Shown here piece after piece: positions 7,380-14,798 of a stretch of 64,000 nucleotides of DNA; position 1 is the stretch's first letter; each line of letters begins with the position of its first letter. The stretch is taken from assembly GCA_964369775.1 (NCBI GenBank), contig CAYJHQ010000004.1:41956-105955 (forward strand). Direction: 5' to 3'. The DNA comes from CAUPWF01 sp964369775 (GTDB lineage: Bacteria; Bacillota; Clostridia; Lachnospirales; Lachnospiraceae). The position numbers and the translations under genes were made by a program. Below the pieces are notes generated by a model. That model saw nothing but the letters and a program-made list of their open reading frames with translations, searched no databases and was not told where the DNA came from.

Positions 7380-8315
7380 TTAATAAGTCAACTTGAAGTC
7401 ATTTGCCTCTATAACATCAAGTAAAAGCTCTTGGTATCTCCAAAGCTCGTTATAAGCATATGTTTCTACATATGAAACGCCTTGCTCTAAATCAAGATCC
7501 CCAATTCTAACTCCGTGGAACTTAATGATGTTTAGCAATGTAGTGTAAGCTCCTCGACCCTTAAAAGCATCTCTCCATTCCTGACTCTTTGTTGTCGCGT
7601 CTGGCAAAATCACCATAACTTTGGTAAAGTTTTTGATTGACAGAATCAACTCTAAATAATCAGTGCTTTCGCAACATCTTGTTGCGCGCAACACATTTTT
7701 CATAGGCGCTAGTACTTCTGCCTCAAATGCAGTGAAGTTGTCATAGTATGTTGTCCAGCTTGTTTTTGTTGTTACGGCCACTCCCTTAAAAGGCTTTACC
7801 GCTTTTCTTCTCTTGCTTGTCTTTGCCTTTTCAACCGCATCAGAATGCTCAGAAGTAGCCTTTCTCATTTCATGCTTGAACCATCTCTCCGCTCTATAAA
7901 TTGTGTCAGCCATTGTGTTGACTAGCACGTCACTAGTGAAGAATCTTGAAAGTGACTTGAATGAGTTATCTCTCTCTAGCTTCATGCGGTATAGACGCTC
8001 AAACTCATCCTTCATCATGCTAAACTGATAAGAATGGCTGTAATTTTTACGCACACTTTCACTCCATCCATTTTCTAACATCTGGAATGTCTTAGCAGTA
8101 ATAAATCTACCATCCGTTTTGCGATTAAACACATATCCTCTGTCAATAATCGCTTTTTGAACTCTTGCATCGCTCTCTGATAAAGTGTAGTCAACTCCAT
8201 TCATTTGAACTGTCACGCTTGATCCACTTGGTACGTTTGATAGGTCAACACAAAAATGCTTCGATGTGTCCACTCCTGCCTTTGATAATTCCTTTGCTCT
8301 CATTTCTTTTCTCAT
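7380..8315 (-). CDS. Unknown 311-aa protein
   Basis: The ATG follows AGGAGGAATTAATA. The protein is soluble and basic in the middle (AKTSKRRKAVKPFKG, ~165-180), suggesting nucleic-acid contact, with many aromatic residues. An early segment (VTVQMNGVDYTLSESDARVQ, 35-55) looks like a beta-hairpin module. No catalytic motif or family is recognised. It is the second gene beyond the reverse-transcriptase array and might belong to that system, but it has its own CATATT box, palindrome (8384-8396) and terminator. Confidence 0.65.
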   Translation of the reverse strand: MRKEMRAKELSKAGVDTSKHFCVDLSNVPSGSSVTVQMNGVDYTLSESDARVQKAIIDRGYVFNRKTDGRFITAKTFQMLENGWSESVRKNYSHSYQFSMMKDEFERLYRMKLERDNSFKSLSRFFTSDVLVNTMADTIYRAERWFKHEMRKATSEHSDAVEKAKTSKRRKAVKPFKGVAVTTKTSWTTYYDNFTAFEAEVLAPMKNVLRATRCCESTDYLELILSIKNFTKVMVILPDATTKSQEWRDAFKGRGAYTTLLNIIKFHGVRIGDLDLEQGVSYVETYAYNELWRYQELLLDVIEANDFKLTY

Positions 8316-8396
8316 TATTAATTCCTCCTAAAATTTGATTTATTTTCAAAAGTAATATGAGGAATTCAGCTTAAAAGAATTCTGGAACTCAGTTCC

Positions 8397-8424
8397 AAAA
8401 AAAAGAGAGCCTAAGCTCCCTTAA
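8397..8424 (-). terminator. Intrinsic terminator
   Basis: AGGGAGCTTAGGCTCTCT followed by T8, after the 144-aa gene. Confidence 0.7.
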
Positions 8425-8432
8425 AAAAATAA

Positions 8433-8867
8433 CTAAACTGTTACCCACTCTTTCAACACCACTAGATCTTCATCTGGTCCTTTCCAGAACCAATGCTTTT
8501 CATTCTTCCACTTCAGGAATCCAGCTAAGGCAGCGCATAATATATATGCCTCTAGCCTCACTCTGGCAACTCCTCTTTTTTCTCCATGTACCATTTCTTC
8601 AAGCGACAGCTCATCGACTGATACTGCAGTAAAGTAAGAATTAATCTCTTTTGCAGATGGCATTGATCGTTTGTAGTTCGCGTATAGAATCTCCACGTCT
8701 TCCCAAGGTGAGGTAGCTATATCCAAATCAATCAACAAGGAATCTTTTTTTGCGACTCCTTTCTCAATCAAGACAACCTTTCCCACCTTTAAAGTTTTTT
8801 CTTTTAGATCAACAGTAACTTTTTTTCCTTCTTTTGCGGCATTTAATGCCATTTCATATATATTCAT
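8433..8867 (-). CDS. Unknown 144-aa protein next to the RNA array
   Basis: Start ATG (MNIYEMALNAAKEGKK) follows AAAGGAGACAAAAACT. The protein has a lysine-rich N-terminal beta region (KKVTVDLKEKTLKVGKVVLI), a helical middle and an aromatic C-terminus (FLKWKNEKHWFWKG). No family recognised. Its CATATT box (8901-8906) abuts the last array unit, and no terminator separates it from the array and reverse transcriptase. It may therefore be co-transcribed with them as well as from its own promoter. It is a candidate third component of that system. Confidence 0.6.
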   Translation of the reverse strand: MNIYEMALNAAKEGKKVTVDLKEKTLKVGKVVLIEKGVAKKDSLLIDLDIATSPWEDVEILYANYKRSMPSAKEINSYFTAVSVDELSLEEMVHGEKRGVARVRLEAYILCAALAGFLKWKNEKHWFWKGPDEDLVVLKEWVTV

Positions 8868-8905
8868 AGTTTTTGTCTCCTTTCTTTTATCTAAGCTGGC
8901 AATAT

Positions 8906-8992
8906 GGCACATTTCTATATTTTAGTCATCGGAGCAGCCCGTGCGATACGGGGTACAGGAGGGTAGTCCTGTACCCCGTCCAAACGGGCTGC
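8906..8992 (-). ncRNA. Array unit 8 (distal)
   Basis: Outer stem 8934-8941/8985-8992, inner 13-bp perfect stem 8948-8960/8967-8979 with six-base loop; conserved box 8906-8929. Strongest hairpin of the array. Confidence 0.7.
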
Positions 8993-9056
8993 ACAAGTAA
9001 AGTAATTGCCCACTTAAATTGTCGCTGTACAACGATTGAGATTGACTTTTGTAAAT

Positions 9057-9188
9057 GACACATTTCTCTAATTTTCTCATATAGAGGGATGAGGACGAGG
9101 CAGGTCCCAGACTGGGAATCTGTGGACCTAGAACATCCTCATCCATCTCTTAAATAATTACCTCTGCCTAATCTCACACTGTGTAGTG
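9057..9188 (-). ncRNA. Array unit 7
   Basis: Box 9057-9080 (slightly diverged), hairpin 9084-9149 with GGATGAGGA/TCCTCATCC outer arms and AGGTCC/GGACCT inner arms; small CACTACACAGTG hairpin at 9174-9188. Confidence 0.65.
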
Positions 9189-9216
9189 TTTATTGTTTGA
9201 TAGTGGCGGAAAATAC

Positions 9217-9345
9217 GGCACATTTCTATATTTTAGTCATGCATACCGTCGAAGAGCTGAGGCGTATCCAGATGGTTCTGGATAATCCTTCGTGAGACGA
9301 CGGTAATCTAAACACTTTCCCTCCACCCATCTCACTGTGCGGTGA
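9217..9345 (-). ncRNA. Array unit 6
   Basis: Box 9217-9240, identical to unit 8; outer ACCGTCG/CGACGGT arms 9245-9251/9298-9304, inner ATCCAGA/TCTGGAT 9266-9272/9277-9283; small hairpin TCACCGCACAGTGA at 9331-9345. Confidence 0.7.
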
Positions 9346-9367
9346 ATTTGAAGCAAAATAGTAATTT

Positions 9368-9496
9368 GGCACATTTCTATATTTTGATCATATCGACATC
9401 TCTGATGGATTTAATCCAGTAGTGCATACTGGACTAAATCTAGAAAGAGATGTTTAGTAAATAATTACTCATCTAGCTTCACACTGTGCTGTGTAA
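9368..9496 (-). ncRNA. Array unit 5
   Basis: Box 9368-9391; outer ACATCTCT/AGAGATGT 9396-9403/9446-9453; inner 13-bp stem with one mismatch 9409-9421/9427-9439; small hairpin ACACAGCACAGTGT at 9478-9496. Confidence 0.7.
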
Positions 9497-9516
9497 TGGT
9501 AAGCACTCTGCTCTTG

Positions 9517-9660
9517 CAGTGTCTTTCTTTATCCTCTAGGTTATTTCCGATATAGGCATCTATGATGCTGTTATCGGAAATGAGCGCGAAAGGATCCCGG
9601 GGGTCAGTATGAGCTCCTGGATCCTTGAGCATTAAGAGTTAAGTGCTCAAATGGGACACA
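9517..9660 (-). ncRNA. Array unit 4 (divergent, two hairpins)
   Basis: The box is degenerate (9517-9542). Instead of one two-tier hairpin there are two: TTTCCGATA/TATCGGAAA at 9543-9581 with a nested GCATC/GATGC, and AAGGATCC/GGATCCTT at 9590-9625, followed by GAGCA/TGCTC. It may be decayed or functionally distinct. Confidence 0.5.
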
Positions 9661-9690
9661 CCGTATAATTTCGTGAAGGTCTGATATTTC

Positions 9691-9776
9691 AATGCATTTC
9701 TATAGTACATTCATATAGATGACGCATGAGCCGTGGCTCCCTGGATGGATCCAGGGCTCCACGATGCAGGCGTCAT
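9691..9776 (-). ncRNA. Array unit 3
   Basis: Box 9691-9714; three nested stems: ATGACGC/GCGTCAT 9719-9725/9770-9776, CGTGG/CCACG 9732-9736/9759-9763, CCCTGGAT/ATCCAGGG 9739-9746/9749-9756. Confidence 0.7.
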
Positions 9777-9847
9777 ATTGTTAAAGCGAATATTTAACAC
9801 TTCACTGCTCGCATAAGCAAAAATAATTCAAGGCGATTCATCTAAAC

Positions 9848-9937
9848 GGCACATCTCTATAGTATGTTCATATAACGCCCCTTCCTGCCTGCAGGAGCTG
9901 GAGAGGTCTCCAGCTAAAGCAGGGAAGAAGGGACGGC
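9848..9937 (-). ncRNA. Array unit 2
   Basis: Box 9848-9871; nested stems CCCTTC/GAAGGG (9876-9884/9927-9935 region), CCTGC/GCAGG 9884-9888/9919-9923, AGCTGGAGA/TCTCCAGCT 9896-9904/9907-9915. Confidence 0.7.
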
Positions 9938-10003
9938 ATTAAAGATATTTAGCCTTGTCGCCTTTGTCCGTGCTGACTTTTTTGATTACTCAGTGTTTTT
10001 TTT

Positions 10004-10091
10004 GGGATTTCTATAGTCTGATCATTGGAAGATCAGGGCAGCTTCTGTCCGCCTCCTAGGAGGGAGGGTGATGGAAGCAGCCCTGATCTGA
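10004..10091 (-). ncRNA. Array unit 1 (next to reverse transcriptase)
   Basis: Box 10004-10025; nested stems GATCAGGGC/GCCCTGATC 10031-10039/10080-10088, GCTTC/GAAGC 10041-10045/10074-10078, CCTCC/GGAGG core. It begins about 50 nt after the reverse-transcriptase stop. Confidence 0.7.
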
Positions 10092-10140
10092 AATAAATTA
10101 AAACACATTGCCAATCATTTGCTTCCCATAGCATAGGCTC

Positions 10141-11451
10141 TTAAATTCCTCTCACACAAGCCTCAAATACCGCCTTGTTAATTGTGATGGCATTATGCAA
10201 ACAACCAACTGTTAAGTAATTTTTGATCACTTTTTCAGTCAGCTTGCGATTTCTCGCAACATTTGAGCCTTTTCCTCTAAGGATTGTCGCAGACTCCATA
10301 TTGTCTACCGTTCCCAACCCTCCTATTTTTGAGATAGAGATTTTCCCTTTCTTACCTTTCATCTCTCGCACCTTCACCGCGCGAAGACAGTCCATTACAA
10401 ATAAATTCATTTGCTCAATGTCTTTCTTGCAGTTAATTGTGCTAAGACAACTAGAGCCCCAATTATATTCCCCTTCGTAGAGAAATTTAATTAGATTTCT
10501 TTTTGCTTGCGCCTCTGTTATTCTTGGATTGTTGATTGTGCGATCCACTACAGCTTTTTGGAATTTTTTCACCCTTCCAGCAGATAGCGTAATCATATCA
10601 TTCTTAATGCTAAACCCTAAAAATTTAAACCACTTGTCTTTTGTAAGCGCTTCAACCTTTTTAGGATTTAGTGACAATCCATACTCAGCTAGTCTCGCTT
10701 CTAGAATCTCTTTTGCCTCATCAGCACTCTCCCCTAAAATAAGTAGGTCGTCTGAATAACGGCAATATTCAATTCCATCCATGTTGCTTAGCTCTTCATC
10801 CACATCGTATAAAACAGCGTTAGAAAGGAAACTTGCAACAGCACAACCTTGTTTAAGGCTGCCGTAATGCGTTACTAGATTGCCATCTAGGTCAAATAGT
10901 AGGTCTGTGTTGTAATACGTTCTTAATATAGCGATTGCTGGATCCGAACCACGCTCTATGCCTAATTCGTCCTCCATGCGATCAAAAATGCCAAAAATCA
11001 CGTCTCTGTTTACACTGTCAAAATACTTTGTCAAGTCTGCTTTGTAGCCTAAATTATTGGAACTCAGTTCCGCAATCTTTTTCGCCATTGCTTGTACTGT
11101 CTTTTGACAGCTTAACCCTTTTTGATACGATGTACAATTTTTATGAACATAATGAGGAAAAAGCTCAAAAAGGCAATCATTGATTAGCGTTAAAACCAAT
11201 CGATCCACATCTTCATTCACATGAACTTCTCTAAACTCTCCTGGCTTATCTTTTGGAATTTGGGCTAGGTGAGCTGGCGCAACCTCGTAATTCTTAGTTA
11301 CAATCCTTTCGTACAAGTAAGCTCTTGTGCTTGGCTTGCAAAGTTCTTTTAGAACAGCTTGAGGGATCTTTTTTTCGTCCGCCTTTTCAATCAGTTCTTC
11401 CCATCTTTGATGTTCAAACATCATCTGTAACAAGTTTCTCTCGTTATTCAT
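10141..11451 (-). CDS. Reverse transcriptase of unclassified group
   Basis: RT motifs are in order: IPKDKPGEFR (65-74), VDRLVLTLINDCLFELF (motif 2, ~82-98), KADLTKYFDSV (motif 3/A, 137-147), QGCAVASFLSNAVL (motif 4/B, 201-214), CRYSDDLLILG (catalytic motif 5/C, 230-240), LNPKKVEAL (261-269) and FKFLGFSI (motif 7, 276-282). The catalytic aspartates are present, so it should polymerise DNA on RNA. A 150-residue basic C-terminal region (ISKIGGLGTV, RGKGSNVARNRK) is not a group II maturase/HNH domain, and retron NAxxH/VTG marks are not seen. No group II intron ends or DGR repeats accompany it. ATG behind TTTAGGAGGATTGAAAA; CATATT at 11486-11491. The array directly downstream is its likely template or cofactor (inference). 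A palindrome at 11059-11071 encodes ELSS within it. Confidence 0.9.
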   Translation of the reverse strand: MNNERNLLQMMFEHQRWEELIEKADEKKIPQAVLKELCKPSTRAYLYERIVTKNYEVAPAHLAQIPKDKPGEFREVHVNEDVDRLVLTLINDCLFELFPHYVHKNCTSYQKGLSCQKTVQAMAKKIAELSSNNLGYKADLTKYFDSVNRDVIFGIFDRMEDELGIERGSDPAIAILRTYYNTDLLFDLDGNLVTHYGSLKQGCAVASFLSNAVLYDVDEELSNMDGIEYCRYSDDLLILGESADEAKEILEARLAEYGLSLNPKKVEALTKDKWFKFLGFSIKNDMITLSAGRVKKFQKAVVDRTINNPRITEAQAKRNLIKFLYEGEYNWGSSCLSTINCKKDIEQMNLFVMDCLRAVKVREMKGKKGKISISKIGGLGTVDNMESATILRGKGSNVARNRKLTEKVIKNYLTVGCLHNAITINKAVFEACVRGI

Positions 11452-11499
11452 TTTTCAATCCTCCTAAAGATTTATTTTCAAGAATAATATGGAAAATTG

Positions 11500-11536
11500 T
11501 AAAAAAAAAGAGCAAAGCCTCAGCCTCGCTCAAAAT
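11500..11536 (-). terminator. Intrinsic terminator of 37-aa gene
   Basis: GAGC-AGGC/GCCT-GCTC interrupted stem followed by nine T; it separates the 37-aa gene from the reverse-transcriptase promoter. Confidence 0.7.
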
Positions 11537-11544
11537 GAATCAAT

Positions 11545-11658
11545 TTAAACACCTAGTATCTTGCTCCAGTGGACAAACTCCCCTCTGTAAAGAACCAACC
11601 CCTTTGCAGCCTCCGTAGTAGCGTTAAACACCATCGCGTCCATTAATTTTCTCATCAT
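11545..11658 (-). CDS. 37-aa small protein upstream of the reverse transcriptase
   Basis: ATGATG follows CTTTAGGAGGATTGA; the frame begins MMRKLMDAMVFNATTEAAKG and ends SKILGV. Its leader (AAATCTTTAGGAGGATTGAA) is identical to that of the reverse transcriptase and differs from the usual AAATTTTAGGAGGAAGA form, implying duplication or co-regulation. It has a palindrome (11713-11725), CATATT (11690-11695) and its own terminator. Function unknown; a small accessory of the reverse transcriptase is possible. Confidence 0.6.
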   Translation of the reverse strand: MMRKLMDAMVFNATTEAAKGLVLYRGEFVHWSKILGV

Positions 11659-11752
11659 TCAATCCTCCTAAAGATTTATTTTCAAGAACAATATGGAGGA
11701 TTTTCAGGAAAAGGAACTGAGTTCCCGAGATCAAAGGCCTTTATAGGGACAA

Positions 11753-11777
11753 AAAAAAGAGAGCGTGAGCTCTCTCT
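11753..11777 (-). terminator. Intrinsic terminator
   Basis: GAGAGAGCTCACGCTCTC followed by T8, after the 347-aa gene. Confidence 0.7.
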
Positions 11778-12819
11778 AGTTAAAACATTCTAGTGCGTCA
11801 AAGTGAATTTCTTTTAGTGAGTCCTTTCCATTTTGATAAATCTCGATTATGCCAATGTCCGATTTGTCGTAGCTCATACAAGCGCCTTCAACTCTATCTT
11901 TTATCTGCTTTTCAAAGTAATCAATTACTGCATTAATTTTTTCCGTTGTATCGCAATGAATAGCAACGTTCATGATGGATGCCTCTGTGAGTGCTGACCC
12001 ATACATGTGCTCATCCAATATTTGAATTGTAATGAATGCAGACTCTCCATCCTTTTCAACTGCATATGCTCGAGAGATGCTATCAAGAATCACTCCCTGA
12101 TTATTCGCAAACCCGTCAAGAAAGATGGGGGCCGTATTCCCTTTTGGTCTGTTGTATCCCAAGGCGCCTATCGCAGAAACCACATCTAATGCCAACATGG
12201 AACTCAGTTCCAAAAGTCGCAAATTTGTGATTGCGCATACTTTCATCCCATGCTCATCTCCTATTTGTATATAAGCCTTAACATGGTAGTCTTTTCTTAA
12301 CACTCGCTCAACTTTACCTACCCTTAGAACAGCTGTTGGTGATGTATCGCGAAGCAATTTGTTATACTTTGTCTGCAAGTCCACGAAGGCTGACTGCATT
12401 TGCACAATTTGTTTTGGTGTATAGCCTGTTGCTTGATACTCCTTGAGCAAATCAAGGGATTCCCCTCTCGATAGAGCTAATTTAAGCTCCGTTTTTTGAG
12501 ACTGCGTAAGCTCAACCTCTATATCATAATCATCTCCATACACATCTCCATTATGATATGTGATGAACATTACAGCATCCTCTCCCTCATAAGAGGCAAA
12601 TAAACTAATATGATCACCAGACTCATTCGTGCTCAATCCAAATACCTCATCTGGATTAAAATTTACTGATATTTGCCATACAGTTGCAAGGTCAAGCTCT
12701 TCTGGGTCATGTATAAGTAATGACGTAACACTAAGTGAATCAATCATTCTTACAGATCTCACCTTTCTTTCAAAAATACTTTCTCGACTACACTTTTTTA
12801 AATGTTCTTTTGTTTTCAT
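11776..12819 (-). CDS. Unknown 347-aa protein
   Basis: ATG behind CTTAGGAGGAAGAA. Mixed alpha/beta soluble protein with a GESLDLLKEYQATGYTPKQI helical turn at ~130-150 and a central coiled region (QMQSAFVDLQTKYNKLL). An RLLELSSMLAL segment around residue 208 has its ELSS encoded by a perfect palindrome (12199-12211). No enzymatic motif or family recognised. Monocistronic with CATATT 12854-12859. Confidence 0.65.
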   Translation of the reverse strand: MKTKEHLKKCSRESIFERKVRSVRMIDSLSVTSLLIHDPEELDLATVWQISVNFNPDEVFGLSTNESGDHISLFASYEGEDAVMFITYHNGDVYGDDYDIEVELTQSQKTELKLALSRGESLDLLKEYQATGYTPKQIVQMQSAFVDLQTKYNKLLRDTSPTAVLRVGKVERVLRKDYHVKAYIQIGDEHGMKVCAITNLRLLELSSMLALDVVSAIGALGYNRPKGNTAPIFLDGFANNQGVILDSISRAYAVEKDGESAFITIQILDEHMYGSALTEASIMNVAIHCDTTEKINAVIDYFEKQIKDRVEGACMSYDKSDIGIIEIYQNGKDSLKEIHFDALECFN

Positions 12820-12872
12820 TCTTTCTTCCTCCTAAGATTTTTTATTCACTAAAAATATGACAAATAGCCCCC

Positions 12873-12900
12873 AAAAAAAAGAAGAGGTTTCCCTCTTCTA
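12873..12900 (-). terminator. Intrinsic terminator containing the stop codon
   Basis: AGAAGAGGGAAACCTCTTCT with T8; the TAG of the membrane protein is at its base. Confidence 0.75.
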
Positions 12901-13236
12901 TGCGTATCTTATGAGCGCCACCTTTAGCACCCCAACTGCCAATAGGCAAGCGCTAAAAATCGCAATTGTTTGTATAAAGAGAACCGCAACGTCATCAACC
13001 TTGTGCGCCGCTGGATCAACAAAGAACGCTAATTGAATCATCACCATTGCAACAATGATCACCGCAATTGCAAATACAATTCCAAGCAACCCCATTGCAA
13101 TTTTTGCATCCTCTTTCTTTTGCTCTAGTAACACCCACCATAAAGCAAACATCACAGCCACAAGCAATGCAATAGCCACTCCTATATTATCCACGACCTC
13201 TGTTAGCGCCGCTCCATTATCTACAAATATTCTCAT
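12898..13236 (-). CDS. Small membrane protein, three helices
   Basis: Three hydrophobic segments (residues ~20-40, 48-72, 85-108) with short charged loops (EQKKEDAK between the first two) make a 112-aa polytopic membrane protein. The N-terminus MRIFVDNGAALTEV is probably outside. ATG behind TTTTAGGAGGAACAAG. No family; possibly a paired partner of the signalling protein upstream, but each is its own transcription unit. Confidence 0.65.
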   Translation of the reverse strand: MRIFVDNGAALTEVVDNIGVAIALLVAVMFALWWVLLEQKKEDAKIAMGLLGIVFAIAVIIVAMVMIQLAFFVDPAAHKVDDVAVLFIQTIAIFSACLLAVGVLKVALIRYA

Positions 13237-13322
13237 ATCTTGTTCCTCCTAAAATTTATTTTATCGAAAACAATATGTAGGTTTTCTCAAAGAAAAAAAA
13301 CGGAACTCAGTTCCGCTTTCTA

Positions 13323-14717
13323 CTATTCTTTGCAGCACGATATTTCAGAGTTTCTCAAAAGCTCTTTCATATCTCCAGCATTTACAGGTTTTGAAAAACA
13401 ATAACCCTGTGCAGTGTCGCATCCTAATTGCTGTAGCAGCGAGACGTGATCATAAGTCTCGACGCCCTCACAAACAACCTTAAAACCTAATCCTTTCGCC
13501 ATGCGAACTACATTATCAATGATAATAACCCCATCACGCACCTCTTTTTCTGTTGATCCGCTTAAAAACTTCTTATCTAGTTTCAAGGTATCAACGTCAA
13601 ATTGCGTTAGCCGATTCAGCGAAGAATACTCTGCGCCAAAATCATCAATTGCGATTCCAAACCCCATCTCTTTTAAAACACGGATTTTTTCATTGACGCC
13701 CACGCCTTCTTGCAAAGCCCCCTCGGTTAGCTCTAGCTCAATACGCGATGGTGAGACAAAGTAGCGATATGTTATATCTCTAACCCTTGTCACGAAATCA
13801 TCATCTAGTAGTGTTGCTGATGATATATTAGTAGATATCACTGGTATATGAAAAGTTTTGAAGTTTTTGCTGATAAACTTGCATACTTCTTCAAAGACGT
13901 ACAAATCTAAATCGACAATATAATTCGTTTTCTCAAAAACAGGAATAAACATGTCTGGATAAAGCATTTGGCTTCCATCCTTGGGAATCCAACGAACCAA
14001 GGCTTCAATTCCGCACATTTTCAATGTAATCAAATCTATTTTAGGTTGATACCACGCCTCAAACTCATTATCCTCAAATCCTTTTTTGGCTCGAAATATC
14101 ACCTCTTCGGCTAAATCTGTCGCTGCTCTCATCGCCTCGTCAAATTCATACAGCGTGATTTTGCAAACCTCGGCACCTTTTTCTTTGGCGAGATCTGCAT
14201 TTTCCATAGCATCTGCAACATCTACTCCCTTTTCTATCTCACAAGCACCGACTGAAAAGCTAAAATCAAAAGACTCATCTAGCACCTTTCGCAGGCGAGG
14301 AATTATTTTCTCCAACTCCACCTTCATATCTACTTTTCGCTTTTTGCTATTTAAAACATAAAATCGCTCACCAGTAGCCTTTGCAATAAGAGCCTTTGTT
14401 GATCCAAAAATCTCCGAAAGACCATTAGCCGTCTCAATAACTACTACATCGCCCTTCTCCTCTCCATATCTCTTTACAATCGCCCTCATGCGATCAATAT
14501 CAATAGAGAGCAGTTCGTACTCCCCCTCGCCCGCTGAATTGATTTTTCTTTCCACAAGCTCCTTAAAGTACCCTGTCGAGATTAGCCCTGTAATCGCATC
14601 CCTCTGCATAATACTCAACTCATCCTCTTTTAATCGACCTTTTCGTTTTCGATATGCATACCATGCACACAGCACCAATATAAGCGCCACAACCAATAAA
14701 TAATACATCCAACACAC
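13323..14717 (-). CDS. Membrane GGDEF-EAL protein, probable c-di-GMP phosphodiesterase
   Basis: One N-terminal helix (YYLLVVALILVLCAWY) anchors a degenerate GGDEF domain (~40-185; the signature site reads ATGERF, so diguanylate cyclase activity is unlikely). A complete EAL domain follows (~200-455): IEALVRW, NISSATL, ELTE, IDDFG, LKLDKKFL, CEGVET, and AQGYCFSKP. All metal and catalytic acidic residues I would expect are present. It would lower c-di-GMP, which in Clostridia controls motility, adhesion and surface proteins; the two wall-anchored proteins a few kb away are plausible outputs (inference). Start GTG at 14717 fits the GAGGAAAGA ribosome site; ATG at 14708 is the alternative. Confidence 0.85.
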   Translation of the reverse strand: MCWMYYLLVVALILVLCAWYAYRKRKGRLKEDELSIMQRDAITGLISTGYFKELVERKINSAGEGEYELLSIDIDRMRAIVKRYGEEKGDVVVIETANGLSEIFGSTKALIAKATGERFYVLNSKKRKVDMKVELEKIIPRLRKVLDESFDFSFSVGACEIEKGVDVADAMENADLAKEKGAEVCKITLYEFDEAMRAATDLAEEVIFRAKKGFEDNEFEAWYQPKIDLITLKMCGIEALVRWIPKDGSQMLYPDMFIPVFEKTNYIVDLDLYVFEEVCKFISKNFKTFHIPVISTNISSATLLDDDFVTRVRDITYRYFVSPSRIELELTEGALQEGVGVNEKIRVLKEMGFGIAIDDFGAEYSSLNRLTQFDVDTLKLDKKFLSGSTEKEVRDGVIIIDNVVRMAKGLGFKVVCEGVETYDHVSLLQQLGCDTAQGYCFSKPVNAGDMKELLRNSEISCCKE

Positions 14718-14763
14718 TCTCTTTCCTCTTTTTCACTATTAATATGCAAAACTAGAGATGGTC

Positions 14764-14797
14764 AAAAAAAAGAGACGAAGCTTTCGCCTCGTCTAGT
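14764..14797 (-). terminator. Intrinsic terminator
   Basis: AGACGAGGC/GCTTCGTCT stem and T8, after the ArdC-like gene. Confidence 0.75.
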
Positions 14798-14798
14798 T

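Larger units (their letters stand above)
8906..10091 (-). repeat. Array of eight structured non-coding units downstream of the reverse transcriptase
   Basis: Eight units of about 150-170 bp (period ~155) fill the 1.2 kb between the reverse-transcriptase stop and the next gene, and hold no ORF with a ribosome site. Read on minus, each unit has an AT-rich lead-in (often TAATTATTTA, in three cases preceded by a small CAC/GTG hairpin). A ~60-nt two-tier hairpin follows (outer stem 7-9 bp, asymmetric internal loop, inner stem 7-13 bp), then ATGA and a conserved box ACTATAGAAATGTGCC. Stem sequences differ completely between units while the pairing is kept, so structure, not sequence, is selected. 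There is no terminator between the gene and the array. The spacing is too long and the conserved part too short for CRISPR, and no template/variable repeat pair is present. Confidence 0.85.

Noticed and set aside
9976..10003. Poly-T runs between array units 1 and 2 as terminators
   Set aside because: The T-runs are on the plus strand only, giving A-runs in the minus-strand transcript, and no hairpin precedes them in that direction.
8906..10091. CRISPR array
   Set aside because: The conserved part is a ~24-bp single box every ~155 bp, with long palindromic, structured sequence between; no short regular spacers and no cas genes.
8906..11451. Diversity-generating retroelement
   Set aside because: No template/variable repeat pair with adenine-specific differences, no target gene with a lectin-like end, and the units differ from each other in all bases of the stems.
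8906..11451. Group II intron or classical retron
   Set aside because: No intron 5'/3' ends or domain V were seen and the RT lacks maturase and HNH domains. For a retron the RNA normally lies upstream of the RT as a single msr-msd, and NAxxH/VTG marks are missing, although a distant retron-like mechanism remains possible.
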